This document shows, piece by piece, positions 1-9,854 of a stretch of 64,000 bases of DNA. The notes below the pieces were generated by a model. That model did no database searches. It saw only the letters and a program-made list of their open reading frames with translations, and was not told the DNA's origin. This DNA comes from Enterobacter huaxiensis (GTDB lineage Bacteria > Pseudomonadota > Gammaproteobacteria > Enterobacterales > Enterobacteriaceae). How positions within the stretch are numbered: the first letter of the stretch is position 1; each line of letters starts with the position of its first letter. Where the stretch lies: contig NZ_CP043342.1 of the NCBI RefSeq assembly GCF_003594935.2, forward strand, positions 1,860,001-1,924,000. The letters are read 5' to 3'. The translations under genes and the position numbers were made by a program.

Positions 1-89
1 ACAAATGCCCGGCGCGATGAAGCAGAAAGTCCACGCCGAGACAACTTCTGATATATATTAAAAATGAATAAGATGTAGCGCAGTCGCCT

Positions 90-117
90 TTGACGTTGCA
101 GACGATTTCTCTACACT
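90..117 (+). promoter_or_regulatory. candidate fliY promoter
   Basis: TTGACG (90-95) and TACACT (112-117) are separated by 16 bases and end about 30 bases before the fliY ATG. The -10 is preceded by C, giving CTACACT, which resembles the sigma-S-preferred form, so stationary-phase input is possible. Read by eye only. The rest of 1-147 holds no gene that I can see. Confidence 0.5.
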
Positions 118-147
118 ACTCAAAAATTCCACTGTATCGGGGTATTT

Positions 148-948
148 ATGAAATTAGCACTTCTGGGTCGTCAGGCGCTGATGGGTGTAATGGCCGTTGC
201 GCTAGTTGCGGGCATGAGCGTGAAAACGTTCGCGGCAGAAAACCTGCTGAATAAAGTCAAAGAGCGCGGCACGCTGCTGGTGGGGCTGGAAGGGACTTAT
301 CCTCCGTTCAGCTTCCAGGGCGATGACGGTAAACTGACCGGGTTTGAAGTTGAGTTTGCTGAAGAGCTGGCAAAACACCTCGGCGTGAAAGCCTCTCTCA
401 AGCCTACCAAATGGGACGGTATGCTGGCGTCGCTGGACTCCAAACGTATCGACGTGGTGATCAACCAGGTGACCATTTCTGACGAGCGTAAGAAGAAGTA
501 TGACTTCTCCACGCCGTACACCGTGTCCGGCATTCAGGCCCTGGTGAAGAAAGGCAACGAAGGCACCATCAAAACCGCTGCCGATCTGAAAGGCAAGAAA
601 GTCGGCGTGGGTCTGGGCACCAACTATGAAGAGTGGCTGCGCCAGAACGTTCAGGGCGTGGACATCCGTACCTATGACGACGACCCGACCAAATATCAGG
701 ATCTGCGCGTGGGCCGTATCGACGCTATCCTGGTTGACCGTCTGGCGGCGCTGGATCTGGTGAAGAAAACCAACGACACCCTGGCCGTAGCGGGTGATGC
801 GTTCTCCCGTCAGGAAGCTGGCGTGGCGGTACGTAAAGGCAACGAAGACCTGGTGAAAGCCATCGACGCGGCCATTGCGGACATGCAGAAAGACGGTAGC
901 CTGAAGGCGCTTTCCGAGAAGTGGTTCGGGGCAGACGTCACCAAATAA
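148..948 (+). CDS. fliY: Cystine ABC transporter periplasmic binding protein FliY (TcyJ)
   Basis: Periplasmic receptor that delivers L-cystine and related sulfur amino acids to the TcyL/TcyN importer. The 266 residues match E. coli FliY in length. A signal peptide (K/R near the start, hydrophobic core about 10-22, Ala-rich cleavage near 29-30) precedes a family-3 solute-binding domain with the typical ligand segment around GTYPPFSF (residues 49-56). It heads the block fliY-dcyD-tcyL-tcyN but is followed by its own terminator, so it may be made in excess over the membrane parts. The ATG at 148 fits the signal peptide. In E. coli this gene follows fliAZ, and the flagellar genes nearby agree. 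Confidence 0.96.
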   Translation: MKLALLGRQALMGVMAVALVAGMSVKTFAAENLLNKVKERGTLLVGLEGTYPPFSFQGDDGKLTGFEVEFAEELAKHLGVKASLKPTKWDGMLASLDSKRIDVVINQVTISDERKKKYDFSTPYTVSGIQALVKKGNEGTIKTAADLKGKKVGVGLGTNYEEWLRQNVQGVDIRTYDDDPTKYQDLRVGRIDAILVDRLAALDLVKKTNDTLAVAGDAFSRQEAGVAVRKGNEDLVKAIDAAIADMQKDGSLKALSEKWFGADVTK

Positions 949-962
949 GTCTCTGACTGACA

Positions 963-996
963 AAAAAAGGCGCTTTTAAAAGCGCCTTTTTTATTT
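963..996 (+). terminator. Rho-independent terminator after fliY
   Basis: A-run, then a stem of ggcgctttt pairing with aaaagcgcc at about 969-986, then a T-rich tract. It separates fliY from dcyD, so downstream genes need read-through or a promoter in 997-1055. Confidence 0.85.
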
Positions 997-1040
997 CTTA
1001 CGCGTCTGCGTGCATAATGAAAAATATCAAACGAGTATGA

Positions 1041-2042
<1,002 letters not shown>

Positions 2043-2063
2043 AAATCAGGTCGAAAAATAATA

Positions 2064-2732
2064 ATGCAAGAGAGTATTCAACTGGTTATTGATTCGCTGC
2101 CCTTCCTGCTGAAGGGGGCGGTGTTTACGCTACAGCTCAGTATCGGCGGGATGTTCTTCGGCCTGGTGCTCGGGTTTGTGCTGGCCCTGATGCGCATGTC
2201 GCCGCTGCTGCCGGTACGCTGGCTGGCGCGGTTTTACATTTCCGTGTTCCGCGGTACGCCGCTTATTGCGCAGCTCTTTATGATCTACTACGGCCTGCCG
2301 CAGTTCGGCATCGAGCTGGACCCGATCCCGGCGGCGATGATTGGCCTTTCGCTCAATACGGCGGCATATACCTCCGAAACGCTGCGCGCGGCGATCTCCT
2401 CCATCGATAAGGGGCAGTGGGAAGCCGCTGCAAGCATCGGCATGACGCCGTGGCAAACTCTGCGTCGGGCTATCCTTCCCCAGGCCGCGCGGGTGGCGCT
2501 CCCGCCGCTCAGCAACAGTTTTATCAGCCTGGTGAAAGACACCTCGCTCGCCGCGACCATTCAGGTGCCGGAGCTGTTCCGCCAGGCGCAGCTCATCACC
2601 TCGCGTACGCTTGAAGTCTTTACCATGTATCTGGCGGCGTCGCTTATTTACTGGGTCATGGCAACGGTGCTGTCTGCGCTGCAAAACTACTTTGAAAACC
2701 AGCTTAACCGCCAGGAGCGTGATCCGAAATGA
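2064..2732 (+). CDS. tcyL: Cystine ABC transporter permease TcyL (YecS)
   Basis: Inner-membrane permease of the polar amino acid ABC family. It has 222 residues with several hydrophobic segments (about 20-45, 58-80, 88-108, 190-212) and a clear EAA loop, EAAASIGMTPWQTLRRA, from residue 120, which docks on the ATPase TcyN. It starts 21 bases after dcyD, and its stop overlaps the tcyN start by four bases (ATGA), so translation is probably coupled. Known in E. coli as yecS. Confidence 0.95.
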   Translation: MQESIQLVIDSLPFLLKGAVFTLQLSIGGMFFGLVLGFVLALMRMSPLLPVRWLARFYISVFRGTPLIAQLFMIYYGLPQFGIELDPIPAAMIGLSLNTAAYTSETLRAAISSIDKGQWEAAASIGMTPWQTLRRAILPQAARVALPPLSNSFISLVKDTSLAATIQVPELFRQAQLITSRTLEVFTMYLAASLIYWVMATVLSALQNYFENQLNRQERDPK

Positions 2733-3481
2733 GTGCAATCGACGTCAAAAACCTGGTGAAAAAATTCCACGGTCAAACGGTACTGCATGGGATCGATCTT
2801 GAGGTGGAGCAGGGGGAGGTGGTGGCCATCATCGGGCCGAGCGGTTCGGGGAAAACCACGCTTCTGCGCAGTATCAACCTGCTTGAACAGCCTGAAGGCG
2901 GGACGATCCGGGTAGGGGATATCACCATTGATACCGGAAAATCCATGAGTCAGCAGAAAGGGCTAATCCGCCGTCTGCGCCAGCACGTGGGTTTTGTTTT
3001 CCAGAGTTTCAACCTTTTCCCACACCGCACGGTGCTGGAGAACATTATTGAAGGACCGGTCATCGTTAAGGGTGAGCCAAAAGATGAGGCCACAGCCCGC
3101 GCGCGCGAGCTGCTGGCGAAGGTCGGGCTGGCGGGCAAGGAGACCAGCTATCCGCGTCGCCTGTCGGGCGGGCAGCAGCAGCGCGTGGCGATTGCCCGCG
3201 CGCTGGCGATGCGCCCGGACGTGATCCTGTTCGATGAGCCGACCTCGGCCCTCGATCCCGAGCTGGTGGGCGAGGTGCTGAACACCATTCGTCAGCTGGC
3301 CCAGGAAAAGCGCACGATGGTCATTGTGACGCACGAAATGAGCTTCGCGCGCGATGTCGCTGACCGCGCGATATTTATGGATCAGGGGCGAATAGTGGAG
3401 CAGGGGCCAGCGAAGAGCCTGTTTGCTCACCCGCAGCAGCCGCGTACTCGCCAGTTCCTCGAAAAATTCCTCACGCAGTAG
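2729..3481 (+). CDS. tcyN: Cystine ABC transporter ATP-binding protein TcyN (YecC)
   Basis: ATPase powering cystine import with TcyL and FliY. Of 250 residues, Walker A is GPSGSGKTT at 36-44, the Q-loop lies near FQSFNLFPH (about 91-99), the signature LSGGQQQR is at 145-152 and Walker B ILFDEP at 166-171. It overlaps tcyL by ATGA. It is the last gene of the cystine operon and is followed by a long perfect hairpin. All ATPase motifs are intact. Confidence 0.95.
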   Translation: MSAIDVKNLVKKFHGQTVLHGIDLEVEQGEVVAIIGPSGSGKTTLLRSINLLEQPEGGTIRVGDITIDTGKSMSQQKGLIRRLRQHVGFVFQSFNLFPHRTVLENIIEGPVIVKGEPKDEATARARELLAKVGLAGKETSYPRRLSGGQQQRVAIARALAMRPDVILFDEPTSALDPELVGEVLNTIRQLAQEKRTMVIVTHEMSFARDVADRAIFMDQGRIVEQGPAKSLFAHPQQPRTRQFLEKFLTQ

Positions 3482-3495
3482 CATTTTTGCTCTAA

Positions 3496-3526
3496 ATTTG
3501 CTCCAGATTTTCCCTCTGGAGCAAAT
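3496..3526 (+). terminator. Terminator-like hairpin after the cystine operon
   Basis: A perfect 12-base-pair stem, atttgctccaga (3496-3507) with tctggagcaaat (3515-3526), and a 7-base loop. It lies 15 bases past tcyN. The T-tract is weak (tattctcc), so it may be a transcript-end or mRNA-stabilising hairpin rather than a strong intrinsic terminator. Confidence 0.55.
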
Positions 3527-3704
3527 TATTCTCCCCCACAGCCTTTTGTACTGTTCTTTTATTCCGCACCGCTCGGATTAACCGTATTAAAACTAAAGAT
3601 AAGCCCCCTCCTGCCGATATTTTGTATTAATAAATAAGATTTATGTGTTAGGTTATATTCACCATAATAATGATTATCTTTATCAGGGGCTTCATTCAGT
3701 AAGT

Positions 3705-4427
3705 ATGAGGGATTCAGACTTTTTCACCTGGCGACGGGAATGCGTCCTCCGGTTTCAGGAATTGACCTGCGCCGACGAGGTATATCAAGAACTTCAGCGA
3801 CAGACGCAGACACTCGAATTTGATTATTTCTCGCTGTGCGTGCGTCACCCTGTGCCTTTTACGCGGCCCAGGACTTCCGTGCATTCCACTTATCCGCATG
3901 AGTGGATGGCACAATATCAGTCACAGAATTATTTCGCGATTGATCCCGTGCTGAAACCGGAGAATTTCAATCAGGGCCATTTGCCCTGGACAGACGCTTT
4001 ATTCGCCGAAGCGCAGGAATTATGGGACGGCGCGCGGGATCATGGTTTGCGTACGGGTATTACGCAGTGCCTGATGCTCCCTAATCATGCGCATGGCTTC
4101 CTTTCCGTATCACGTACTAGCGCGCGGGTTAACGTATTAAGCAGCGAAGAAATTGAGCTGCGCCTGCAAATACTGGTACAAATGGCGCTGATGTCTCTGC
4201 TTCGTTTTGAACATGACATGGTGATGCCGCCAGAAATGAAATTCAGCAAGCGTGAGCGGGAAATTCTGAAGTGGACCGCGGAAGGCAAAACATCGGCCGA
4301 AATAGCCATCATTCTCTCGATATCGGAGAATACGGTTAACTTCCATCAGAAGAATATGCAGAAAAAATTTAATGCGCCAAACAAAACGCAGATAGCGTGC
4401 TATGCGGCAGCGACAGGGCTTATCTGA
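3705..4427 (+). CDS. sdiA: LuxR-type quorum-sensing regulator SdiA
   Basis: Cytoplasmic transcription factor that senses acyl-homoserine lactones made by other bacteria. I start it at ATG 3705 (MRDSDFFTWRR) because that gives 240 residues, as in E. coli; an in-frame ATG at 3645 would add an unmatched 20-residue leader. The autoinducer domain keeps Y63, W67, Y71, D80, P81 and W95. The C-terminal GerE/LuxR helix-turn-helix (about 175-235) contains the LSISENTVNFHQKN recognition region. No luxI-type synthase is in the window, so it is a solo receptor here. It converges on yecF with a shared terminator region. In E. coli SdiA activates uvrY, just downstream. Confidence 0.95.
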   Translation: MRDSDFFTWRRECVLRFQELTCADEVYQELQRQTQTLEFDYFSLCVRHPVPFTRPRTSVHSTYPHEWMAQYQSQNYFAIDPVLKPENFNQGHLPWTDALFAEAQELWDGARDHGLRTGITQCLMLPNHAHGFLSVSRTSARVNVLSSEEIELRLQILVQMALMSLLRFEHDMVMPPEMKFSKREREILKWTAEGKTSAEIAIILSISENTVNFHQKNMQKKFNAPNKTQIACYAAATGLI

Positions 4428-4458
4428 TTGCAAATACGTTCTGCGTGCCAGACAAGAC

Positions 4459-4497
4459 AACGGCTGAATGCACTGCATCCAGCCGTTTTTTTTATTG
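4459..4497 (+). terminator. Terminator after sdiA
   Basis: Stem aacggctg (4459-4466) with cagccgtt (4480-4487), plus an inner atgc/gcat pairing, followed by eight T residues. The yecF stop codon on the opposite strand (4492-4494) lies inside the T-run, so the two convergent genes nearly abut. Confidence 0.85.
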
Positions 4498-4716
4498 ACG
4501 GTACGCTTGTTTAATTTGCTTAACCGTATTGGCAAATACTTCCGATTCAGCCCGATCTTCCATCTGTGCGATTTGTTTTTCCATTTTAAGGATCACACGA
4601 CCCGCATCGGCCTGGCCCATCGCCTGCAGCATGAGCGTCAGCAGCGCCTTCAGGCAGTTTACTTCCTGCGCCAGTTCTTGATTATTTTCCGCAGTGGCGA
4701 ATTCAGGTGAGCTCAT
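4492..4716 (-). CDS. yecF: YecF, DUF2594 family protein
   Basis: A 74-residue, helix-rich soluble protein, strongly similar along its whole length to E. coli YecF (for example the segment [20 protein letters not shown]). Its function is unknown. There is no signal peptide. Charged residues alternate with Leu/Met/Ile in a pattern that suggests an amphipathic helical bundle. It is convergent with sdiA, the same order as in E. coli. Confidence 0.92.
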   Translation of the reverse strand: MSSPEFATAENNQELAQEVNCLKALLTLMLQAMGQADAGRVILKMEKQIAQMEDRAESEVFANTVKQIKQAYRQ

Positions 4717-5182
4717 TTATTTTCCTCATTATAAAACGGCGCTGGAGCGCGACGGTCAAAGTAAGGCCGCGGAGTATACCACAAGCTGCGGCAAAAAATG
4801 CAGTGGTTGTTTTTTGTACTTTTCCTTATCGTGTTTATTTACGTAAACACCCGGCCTGAGTAATCTTCTCAGCGCGCTATCAGCAATTAAATGTTTACCG
4901 CCGGTTCGCTTATCGTTAATCGTTGTTACAAAAAGTTAATAACTGTTTTTTGCGGATGTGGCTCACGCTGTTTTTGTAACCTTTTGAATACAGATGCTTA
5001 AAAATAGGCGTAAATGCCCAAACCACGCAGGTTTTCTTTCCACGTGCTGTACAGCCTAATTTCCAAAAACGGGACCGAAATCGAATAGCTGGTTTTTTAA
5101 CGTTTTAAACTTGCGGGGAAAACCGTTAATATAAACTAAATTAGCAGTCAGTAGCGTTATCCCTATTCTGGAGACATTTCCT
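4717..5182. other. 466-base intergenic region, yecF/uvrY divergent promoters
   Basis: AT-rich and without a supportable gene. It must carry the promoters of yecF (minus) and uvrY (plus). Two structures stand out: three GTTA elements starting at 4915, 4925 and 4935, exactly one helical turn apart, and a perfect 10-base inverted repeat, gttacaaaaa (4925-4934) with tttttgtaac (4971-4980), with a 36-base spacer. The GTTA array resembles ArcA-type direct repeats, but I cannot score it. Confidence 0.5.
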
Positions 5183-5839
5183 TTGATCAACGTCCTTCTT
5201 GTTGATGACCACGAACTGGTGCGCGCAGGGATACGTCGCATACTTGAAGATATAAAGGGTATTAAAGTTGCCGGTGAGGCGTGCTGTGGTGAAGATGCCG
5301 TTAAATGGTGTCGTACCAACTCGGCAGACGTGGTGCTGATGGACATGAACATGCCCGGTATCGGTGGGCTTGAAGCCACGCGTAAAATCGCCCGTACCTT
5401 TGTTGATACCAAAGTCATCATGCTTACCGTTCATACCGAAAATCCGCTGCCGGCCAAAGTGATGCAGGCGGGCGCTGCCGGATACCTCAGTAAAGGTGCC
5501 GCGCCGCAGGAAGTTGTCAACGCTATCCGCTCTGTGTACTCCGGACAGCGCTACATCGCATCGGACATTGCCCAGCAGATGGCGTTGAGCCAGATCGAAC
5601 CGGACAAAGCCGAGTCGCCGTTTGCGAGTTTGTCCGAGCGCGAATTGCAGATTATGCTGATGATTACTAAAGGCCAGAAGGTGAATGAAATTTCTGAGCA
5701 GCTGAATCTCAGCCCGAAAACGGTGAACAGCTACCGCTATCGTATGTTCAGTAAACTAAACATTCACGGTGACGTCGAACTGACTCACCTGGCCATTCGT
5801 CATGGTCTGTGTAATGCGGAGTCGTTGATAAGTCAGTGA
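5183..5839 (+). CDS. uvrY: Response regulator UvrY (BarA/UvrY system)
   Basis: Cytoplasmic response regulator phosphorylated by the sensor BarA; in enterobacteria it drives transcription of the CsrB/CsrC RNAs that antagonise CsrA. The receiver domain (1-120) has D54 as phospho-acceptor, with D8, D9 and a K near 104. A LuxR-type helix-turn-helix occupies about 145-210. The start is TTG at 5183, preceded by tctggag, and gives 218 residues, as in E. coli. It overlaps uvrC by four bases (GTGA), so the pair is co-transcribed. CsrA acts on flhDC mRNA in E. coli, linking this gene to the motility region downstream. Confidence 0.95.
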   Translation: MINVLLVDDHELVRAGIRRILEDIKGIKVAGEACCGEDAVKWCRTNSADVVLMDMNMPGIGGLEATRKIARTFVDTKVIMLTVHTENPLPAKVMQAGAAGYLSKGAAPQEVVNAIRSVYSGQRYIASDIAQQMALSQIEPDKAESPFASLSERELQIMLMITKGQKVNEISEQLNLSPKTVNSYRYRMFSKLNIHGDVELTHLAIRHGLCNAESLISQ

Positions 5840-7668
5840 GTGAAGCGTTCGATTCAAAAGCATTTCTAAAAACCGTCACCAGCCAGCCCGGCGTCTATCG
5901 CATGTATGACGCTGGCGGTACGGTTATCTACGTCGGTAAGGCGAAGGATCTCAAAAAACGCCTTTCCAGCTATTTTCGCAGCAACCTTGCCTCCCGTAAG
6001 ACCGAAGCACTGGTCGGACTCATTCAGAATATTGATGTCACCGTCACCCACACGGAGACGGAAGCGCTGCTGCTTGAACATAACTACATCAAGCTGTATC
6101 AGCCACGCTATAACGTGCTGCTGCGCGACGATAAGTCCTATCCGTTTATCTTCCTGAGTGGCGATACCCACCCGCGCCTTGCGATGCACCGTGGCGCAAA
6201 GCATGCGAAAGGTGAATATTTCGGCCCATTTCCTAACGGCTATGCCGTACGAGAAACGCTGGCGCTGCTGCAGAAAATCTTCCCGATTCGCCAGTGCGAA
6301 AACAGCGTCTACCGTAACCGCTCGCGCCCGTGCCTGCAGTACCAGATTGGCCGCTGTCTGGGGCCGTGCGTTGCCGGTCTGGTGAGTGAAGATGAGTACG
6401 CCCAGCAGGTGGAATATGTTCGCCTGTTCCTGGCCGGAAAGGACGATCAGGTTCTCACGCAGCTTATCGCGCGGATGGAAAAAGCCAGCGGCGCGCTGGA
6501 ATTTGAAGAGGCCGCGCGTATCCGCGATCAAATCCAGGCCGTGCGCCGCGTGACCGAGAAACAGTTTGTCTCCAATACCGGTGACGATCTGGACGTGATC
6601 GGCGTTGCTTTCGACAACGGGCTTGCCTGTGTTCACGTGCTGTTTATACGCCAGGGTAAAGTGCTGGGCAGCCGCAGCTACTTCCCCAAGGTGCCGGGCG
6701 GCACGGAGCTGGGCGAAGTGGTCGAGACGTTTGTTGGCCAGTTCTATCTACAGGGAAGCCAGATGCGCACGCTGCCGTCTGAGATCCTGCTTGATTTTAA
6801 TCTTGACGATAAAACGCTGCTGGCGGACTCCCTTTCCGAGCTGGCGGGGCGTCGGGTTAACGTGCAGACCAAACCGCGTGGCGATCGCGCGCGCTATCTG
6901 AAGCTGGCGCGTACCAATGCCGCGACGGCGCTCACGACGAAACTTTCCCAGCACTCAACCGTTAACCAGCGTTTAGCCGCGCTGGCGACGCTGTTGAAGC
7001 TGCCTGAAGTCAAACGTATGGAGTGTTTCGACATCAGCCATACGATGGGGGAGCAGACCGTTGCCTCCTGCGTGGTGTTTGATGCCAATGGTCCCGTGCG
7101 CGCGGAGTATCGTCGCTACAACATTGCCGGCATCACGCCGGGAGATGACTACGCGGCAATGAATCAGGTTCTCCGCCGCCGCTACGGTAAGGCCATTGAA
7201 GAGAGTAAAATCCCGGACGTCATCGTCATCGACGGCGGGAAAGGGCAGCTCGGTCAGGCCAAGGCGGTATTTGACTCCCTCGAGGTCGAGTGGGACAAAC
7301 GGCACCCGCTGTTGTTAGGTGTAGCGAAAGGTACGGATCGCAAGGCAGGCCTGGAAACGCTGTTCTTCGAACCCGAAGGGGAGGGCTTTAGCCTGCCGCC
7401 AGATTCCCCCGCGCTGCATGTGATTCAGCACATCCGCGATGAATCGCACGATCATGCTATTGGCGGCCACCGCAAAAAACGGGCGAAGGTCAAAAACACC
7501 AGTACGCTTGAGACCATCGATGGCGTTGGGCCAAAGCGACGTCAGATGCTGCTGAAGTATATGGGCGGATTGCAAGGATTACTCAATGCCAGCATGGAGG
7601 AAATTGCAAAAGTGCCGGGTATTTCGCAAGGGCTGGCAGAAAAGATCTACTACTCGTTGAAACATTGA
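5836..7668 (+). CDS. uvrC: Excinuclease ABC subunit UvrC
   Basis: Dual-incision nuclease of nucleotide excision repair, which cuts on both sides of a UvrB-bound lesion. It is 610 residues, as in E. coli. Domain order: GIY-YIG nuclease (about 16-95, [17 protein letters not shown]), a Cys cluster (near 154-178), the UvrB-binding UVR helix (about 204-239, [15 protein letters not shown]), an RNase-H-like nuclease containing DISHTMGEQ and IDGGKGQ, and tandem helix-hairpin-helix motifs at the end ([20 protein letters not shown]). The start is GTG at 5836, overlapping the uvrY stop. Confidence 0.97.
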   Translation: MSEAFDSKAFLKTVTSQPGVYRMYDAGGTVIYVGKAKDLKKRLSSYFRSNLASRKTEALVGLIQNIDVTVTHTETEALLLEHNYIKLYQPRYNVLLRDDKSYPFIFLSGDTHPRLAMHRGAKHAKGEYFGPFPNGYAVRETLALLQKIFPIRQCENSVYRNRSRPCLQYQIGRCLGPCVAGLVSEDEYAQQVEYVRLFLAGKDDQVLTQLIARMEKASGALEFEEAARIRDQIQAVRRVTEKQFVSNTGDDLDVIGVAFDNGLACVHVLFIRQGKVLGSRSYFPKVPGGTELGEVVETFVGQFYLQGSQMRTLPSEILLDFNLDDKTLLADSLSELAGRRVNVQTKPRGDRARYLKLARTNAATALTTKLSQHSTVNQRLAALATLLKLPEVKRMECFDISHTMGEQTVASCVVFDANGPVRAEYRRYNIAGITPGDDYAAMNQVLRRRYGKAIEESKIPDVIVIDGGKGQLGQAKAVFDSLEVEWDKRHPLLLGVAKGTDRKAGLETLFFEPEGEGFSLPPDSPALHVIQHIRDESHDHAIGGHRKKRAKVKNTSTLETIDGVGPKRRQMLLKYMGGLQGLLNASMEEIAKVPGISQGLAEKIYYSLKH

Positions 7669-7724
7669 GGGCTCTGTAGCAACATAGAGCTAAATTTTAC
7701 TGACAACAGACAGTTACCGTCATT

Positions 7725-8273
7725 ATGCGATTTAATATCCCTACGTTGCTCACTCTTTTTCGCGTCGTGCTTATCCCGTTCTTTGTACTGGCATTTTACC
7801 TGCCGGTCGTCTGGGCTCCCTTCGCCTGTGCGCTGATTTTTCTGATCGCCGCCGTAACGGACTGGTTTGATGGCTACCTTGCCCGCCGCTGGAACCAGAG
7901 CACGCGCTTTGGTGCATTCCTCGATCCCGTGGCGGATAAAGTGATGGTCGCGATCGCGATGGTGCTGGTGGCTGAGCACTATCACACCTGGTGGGTTACG
8001 CTGCCTGCCGCAACGATGATCGGTCGCGAAATCATTATTTCAGCCCTGCGCGAGTGGATGGCGGAGCTGGGTAAACGCAGCAGCGTGGCGGTCTCCTGGA
8101 TCGGTAAAGTAAAAACCACCGCGCAGATGGCGTCGCTGGTCTGGATGCTGTGGCGCCCCAACGCATGGGTTGAATGGGCTGGGATCGGCCTGCTGTGGGT
8201 CGCGGCGGTGCTGACGCTGTGGTCAATGCTGCAGTATTTAAACGCTGCACGCGGAGATTTGCTTGAACAGTGA
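7725..8273 (+). CDS. pgsA: CDP-diacylglycerol--glycerol-3-phosphate 3-phosphatidyltransferase
   Basis: Inner-membrane enzyme making phosphatidylglycerol phosphate, the committed step to phosphatidylglycerol and cardiolipin. It has 182 residues. The CDP-alcohol phosphotransferase signature runs from DGYLARR to FLDPVAD (about 46-68), with the expected spacing of Asp residues. Further hydrophobic helices lie near 8-40, 85-105 and 145-170. It follows uvrC by 56 bases and precedes the tRNA cluster, exactly as in E. coli. Confidence 0.96.
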   Translation: MRFNIPTLLTLFRVVLIPFFVLAFYLPVVWAPFACALIFLIAAVTDWFDGYLARRWNQSTRFGAFLDPVADKVMVAIAMVLVAEHYHTWWVTLPAATMIGREIIISALREWMAELGKRSSVAVSWIGKVKTTAQMASLVWMLWRPNAWVEWAGIGLLWVAAVLTLWSMLQYLNAARGDLLEQ

Positions 8274-8323
8274 TCGTTTCGCCGTAAATTTCAGCAAACG
8301 ATCCTGGGAAGCAAAAAATAACG

Positions 8324-8351
8324 TTGACTCATAACGTCATATCAGTAGAAT
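8324..8351 (+). promoter_or_regulatory. Promoter of the glyW-cysT-leuZ tRNA operon
   Basis: TTGACT (8324-8329), a 16-base spacer, then TAGAAT (8346-8351) followed by a GC-rich discriminator, about 75 bases before glyW. The GC-rich discriminator is typical of stable-RNA promoters. An 8-base inverted repeat (8272-8279 with 8296-8303) overlaps the pgsA stop just upstream. Confidence 0.7.
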
Positions 8352-8425
8352 GCAACGCATCGAACGGCGGCACAGTTAGCCGGACGATAATGAAATCAAG
8401 TGGTTAGAAGTTAACTTGATGACAT

Positions 8426-8501
<76 letters not shown>

Positions 8502-8552
8502 AATTAAATGCATCGGCAATTGCGGGTGTATGTCGAAAGACAACAGATTTAA

Positions 8553-8626
8553 GGCGCGTTAGCAAAGCGGTTATGTAGCGGATTGCAAATCCGTCTAGTC
8601 CGGTTCGACTCCGGAACGCGCCTCCA
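8553..8626 (+). tRNA. cysT: tRNA-Cys (GCA)
   Basis: 74 bases with encoded CCA. The acceptor stem ggcgcgt pairs with acgcgcc. The anticodon GCA is at 8585-8587, within ggattgcaaatcc. Confidence 0.97.
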
Positions 8627-8637
8627 CTTTCTTCCCT

Positions 8638-8724
8638 GGCCGGATGGTGGAATCGGTAGACACAAGGGATTTAAAATCCCTCGGCGTTCGCGCTGTGTGG
8701 GTTCAAGTCCCACTCCGGCTACCA
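8638..8724 (+). tRNA. leuZ: tRNA-Leu (TAA)
   Basis: 87 bases with the long variable arm of a class II tRNA and encoded CCA. The acceptor stem ggccgga pairs with tccggct, the first pair being G-U. The anticodon loop ttTAAaa puts TAA at 8672-8674. Confidence 0.96.
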
Positions 8725-8764
8725 TGGGAAACAAAGAATAAAATCAATGATAAGCAGTGTCGTG

Positions 8765-8789
8765 AAACCACCGAAAGGTGGTTTTTTTG
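8765..8789 (+). terminator. Terminator of the tRNA operon
   Basis: Stem aaaccacc with ggtggttt around a gaaa tetraloop (8765-8784), followed by T residues. Confidence 0.9.
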
Positions 8790-8874
8790 TGCCTGAAATT
8801 CACCCTTACAGATTATCCGGCTTTAAGCGGGGCTTTAAGCTACGCTTAGAAGGGCAACATCATCAGGAGGGGTT

Positions 8875-9087
8875 ATGCTAAATCACTCTGAAGCGAAACG
8901 CTGGGCCTCCGTCATGCTGAAGGCCGCGCTGTGCGACGGTATGGAGACAGAAGAGATTTCCCGTCAGGTACACCTCGTTTGCGATCATCATGGCAAAGAG
9001 TGCCTTGAAGAACTTATCGAGGAAATCCTTAAAGAAGCGGGGCGCATCGGCCCGCATCATAGCGATGGGCAGCTAACCCATCACTAA
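8875..9087 (+). CDS. Small hypothetical protein, 70 residues
   Basis: I do not recognise a family. Evidence that it is real: a very strong ribosome-binding site (aggagggg) just before the ATG, position between two terminators as a stand-alone gene, and a balanced composition. The product is a soluble, acidic, mainly helical protein with no signal peptide. It has Cys at about 20, 36 and 43, a His pair near 38-39 and a His-rich tail (GPHHSDGQLTHH), so metal binding is possible but unproven. At this spot E. coli goes directly from leuZ to yecA. Confidence 0.7.
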   Translation: MLNHSEAKRWASVMLKAALCDGMETEEISRQVHLVCDHHGKECLEELIEEILKEAGRIGPHHSDGQLTHH

Positions 9088-9103
9088 ATCGATACTCTTC
9101 TGC

Positions 9104-9130
9104 GAACCGCCTTCGGGCGGTTCTCCTTTT
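9104..9130 (+). terminator. Terminator after the 70-residue gene
   Basis: Perfect stem gaaccgcc (9104-9111) with ggcggttc (9116-9123) and loop ttcg, followed by tcctttttg. It lies between this gene and the convergent livF-like gene. Confidence 0.85.
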
Positions 9131-9137
9131 TGCAGCT

Positions 9138-9854
9138 TCACACCCCACCCAAATAGGCCTTCCTGACCTCAGGATCGCCCAGCAGCTCATCGCCGCTGCC
9201 GCTCAGGCGGATCTGTCCATTAACCATCACGTATCCGCGGTCGGAGAGCTTCAGGGCATGATGCGCATTCTGCTCCACCAGGAAAATTGTCATGCCGTTG
9301 CGGGCCAGCTCGCGCAGGGTCTGAAAAATCTGTTTCACCACAATCGGCGCCAGCCCCAGGCTAGGCTCGTCCAGAAGCAGCAGCTTAGGGCGGCTCATTA
9401 ACGCTCGCGCAATCGCGAGCATCTGCTGCTCTCCGCCGGACATGGTCATGGCACGCTGCTTGCGGCGCTCTTTAAGGCGCGGGAAGAGGTCAAACATGGT
9501 TTGCAGATCGTCTGCAGCGAACCGGTTGCCAATCGGGATCGTGCCCATCAGCAGATTCTCTTCTACCGTCATGTCCGGGAAGATCCGCCGCCCTTCGGGT
9601 GCCTGCGCAATGCCGCCGGAGGCGACGTAGTGGGTGGATTTATGGCTGATGTCCTCTCCGCAAAAGAGGATTTGCCCGTGTCGAATGCGGGGCTGACCGA
9701 AGATGGACATCAAAAGCGTGGATTTGCCCGCGCCGTTGGCCCCAATCAGCGCCACGGTTTCACCCTTATTGACCTGCAAAGAGACCTGCTTCAGCGCCTG
9801 GATCGCGCCATAAAATAGGTCCACCTCCCGAAACTCCAGCAGGGGTTCGCTCAT
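9138..9854 (-). CDS. Branched-chain amino acid-type ABC transporter ATPase, LivF-like
   Basis: Second ATPase of a Liv-type (HAAT family) importer. 238 residues; Walker A is GANGAGKST at 38-46, the signature MSGGEQQ lies near 138-144 and the Walker B segment is LLLDEP. It is the last gene of a five-gene minus-strand operon, and its start overlaps the livG-like stop by four bases. Sequence and length fit LivF, but the locus (between leuZ and yecA) is not that of E. coli livKHMGF, so this is probably a paralogous system of unknown substrate and I give no symbol. Confidence 0.9.
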   Translation of the reverse strand: MSEPLLEFREVDLFYGAIQALKQVSLQVNKGETVALIGANGAGKSTLLMSIFGQPRIRHGQILFCGEDISHKSTHYVASGGIAQAPEGRRIFPDMTVEENLLMGTIPIGNRFAADDLQTMFDLFPRLKERRKQRAMTMSGGEQQMLAIARALMSRPKLLLLDEPSLGLAPIVVKQIFQTLRELARNGMTIFLVEQNAHHALKLSDRGYVMVNGQIRLSGSGDELLGDPEVRKAYLGGV

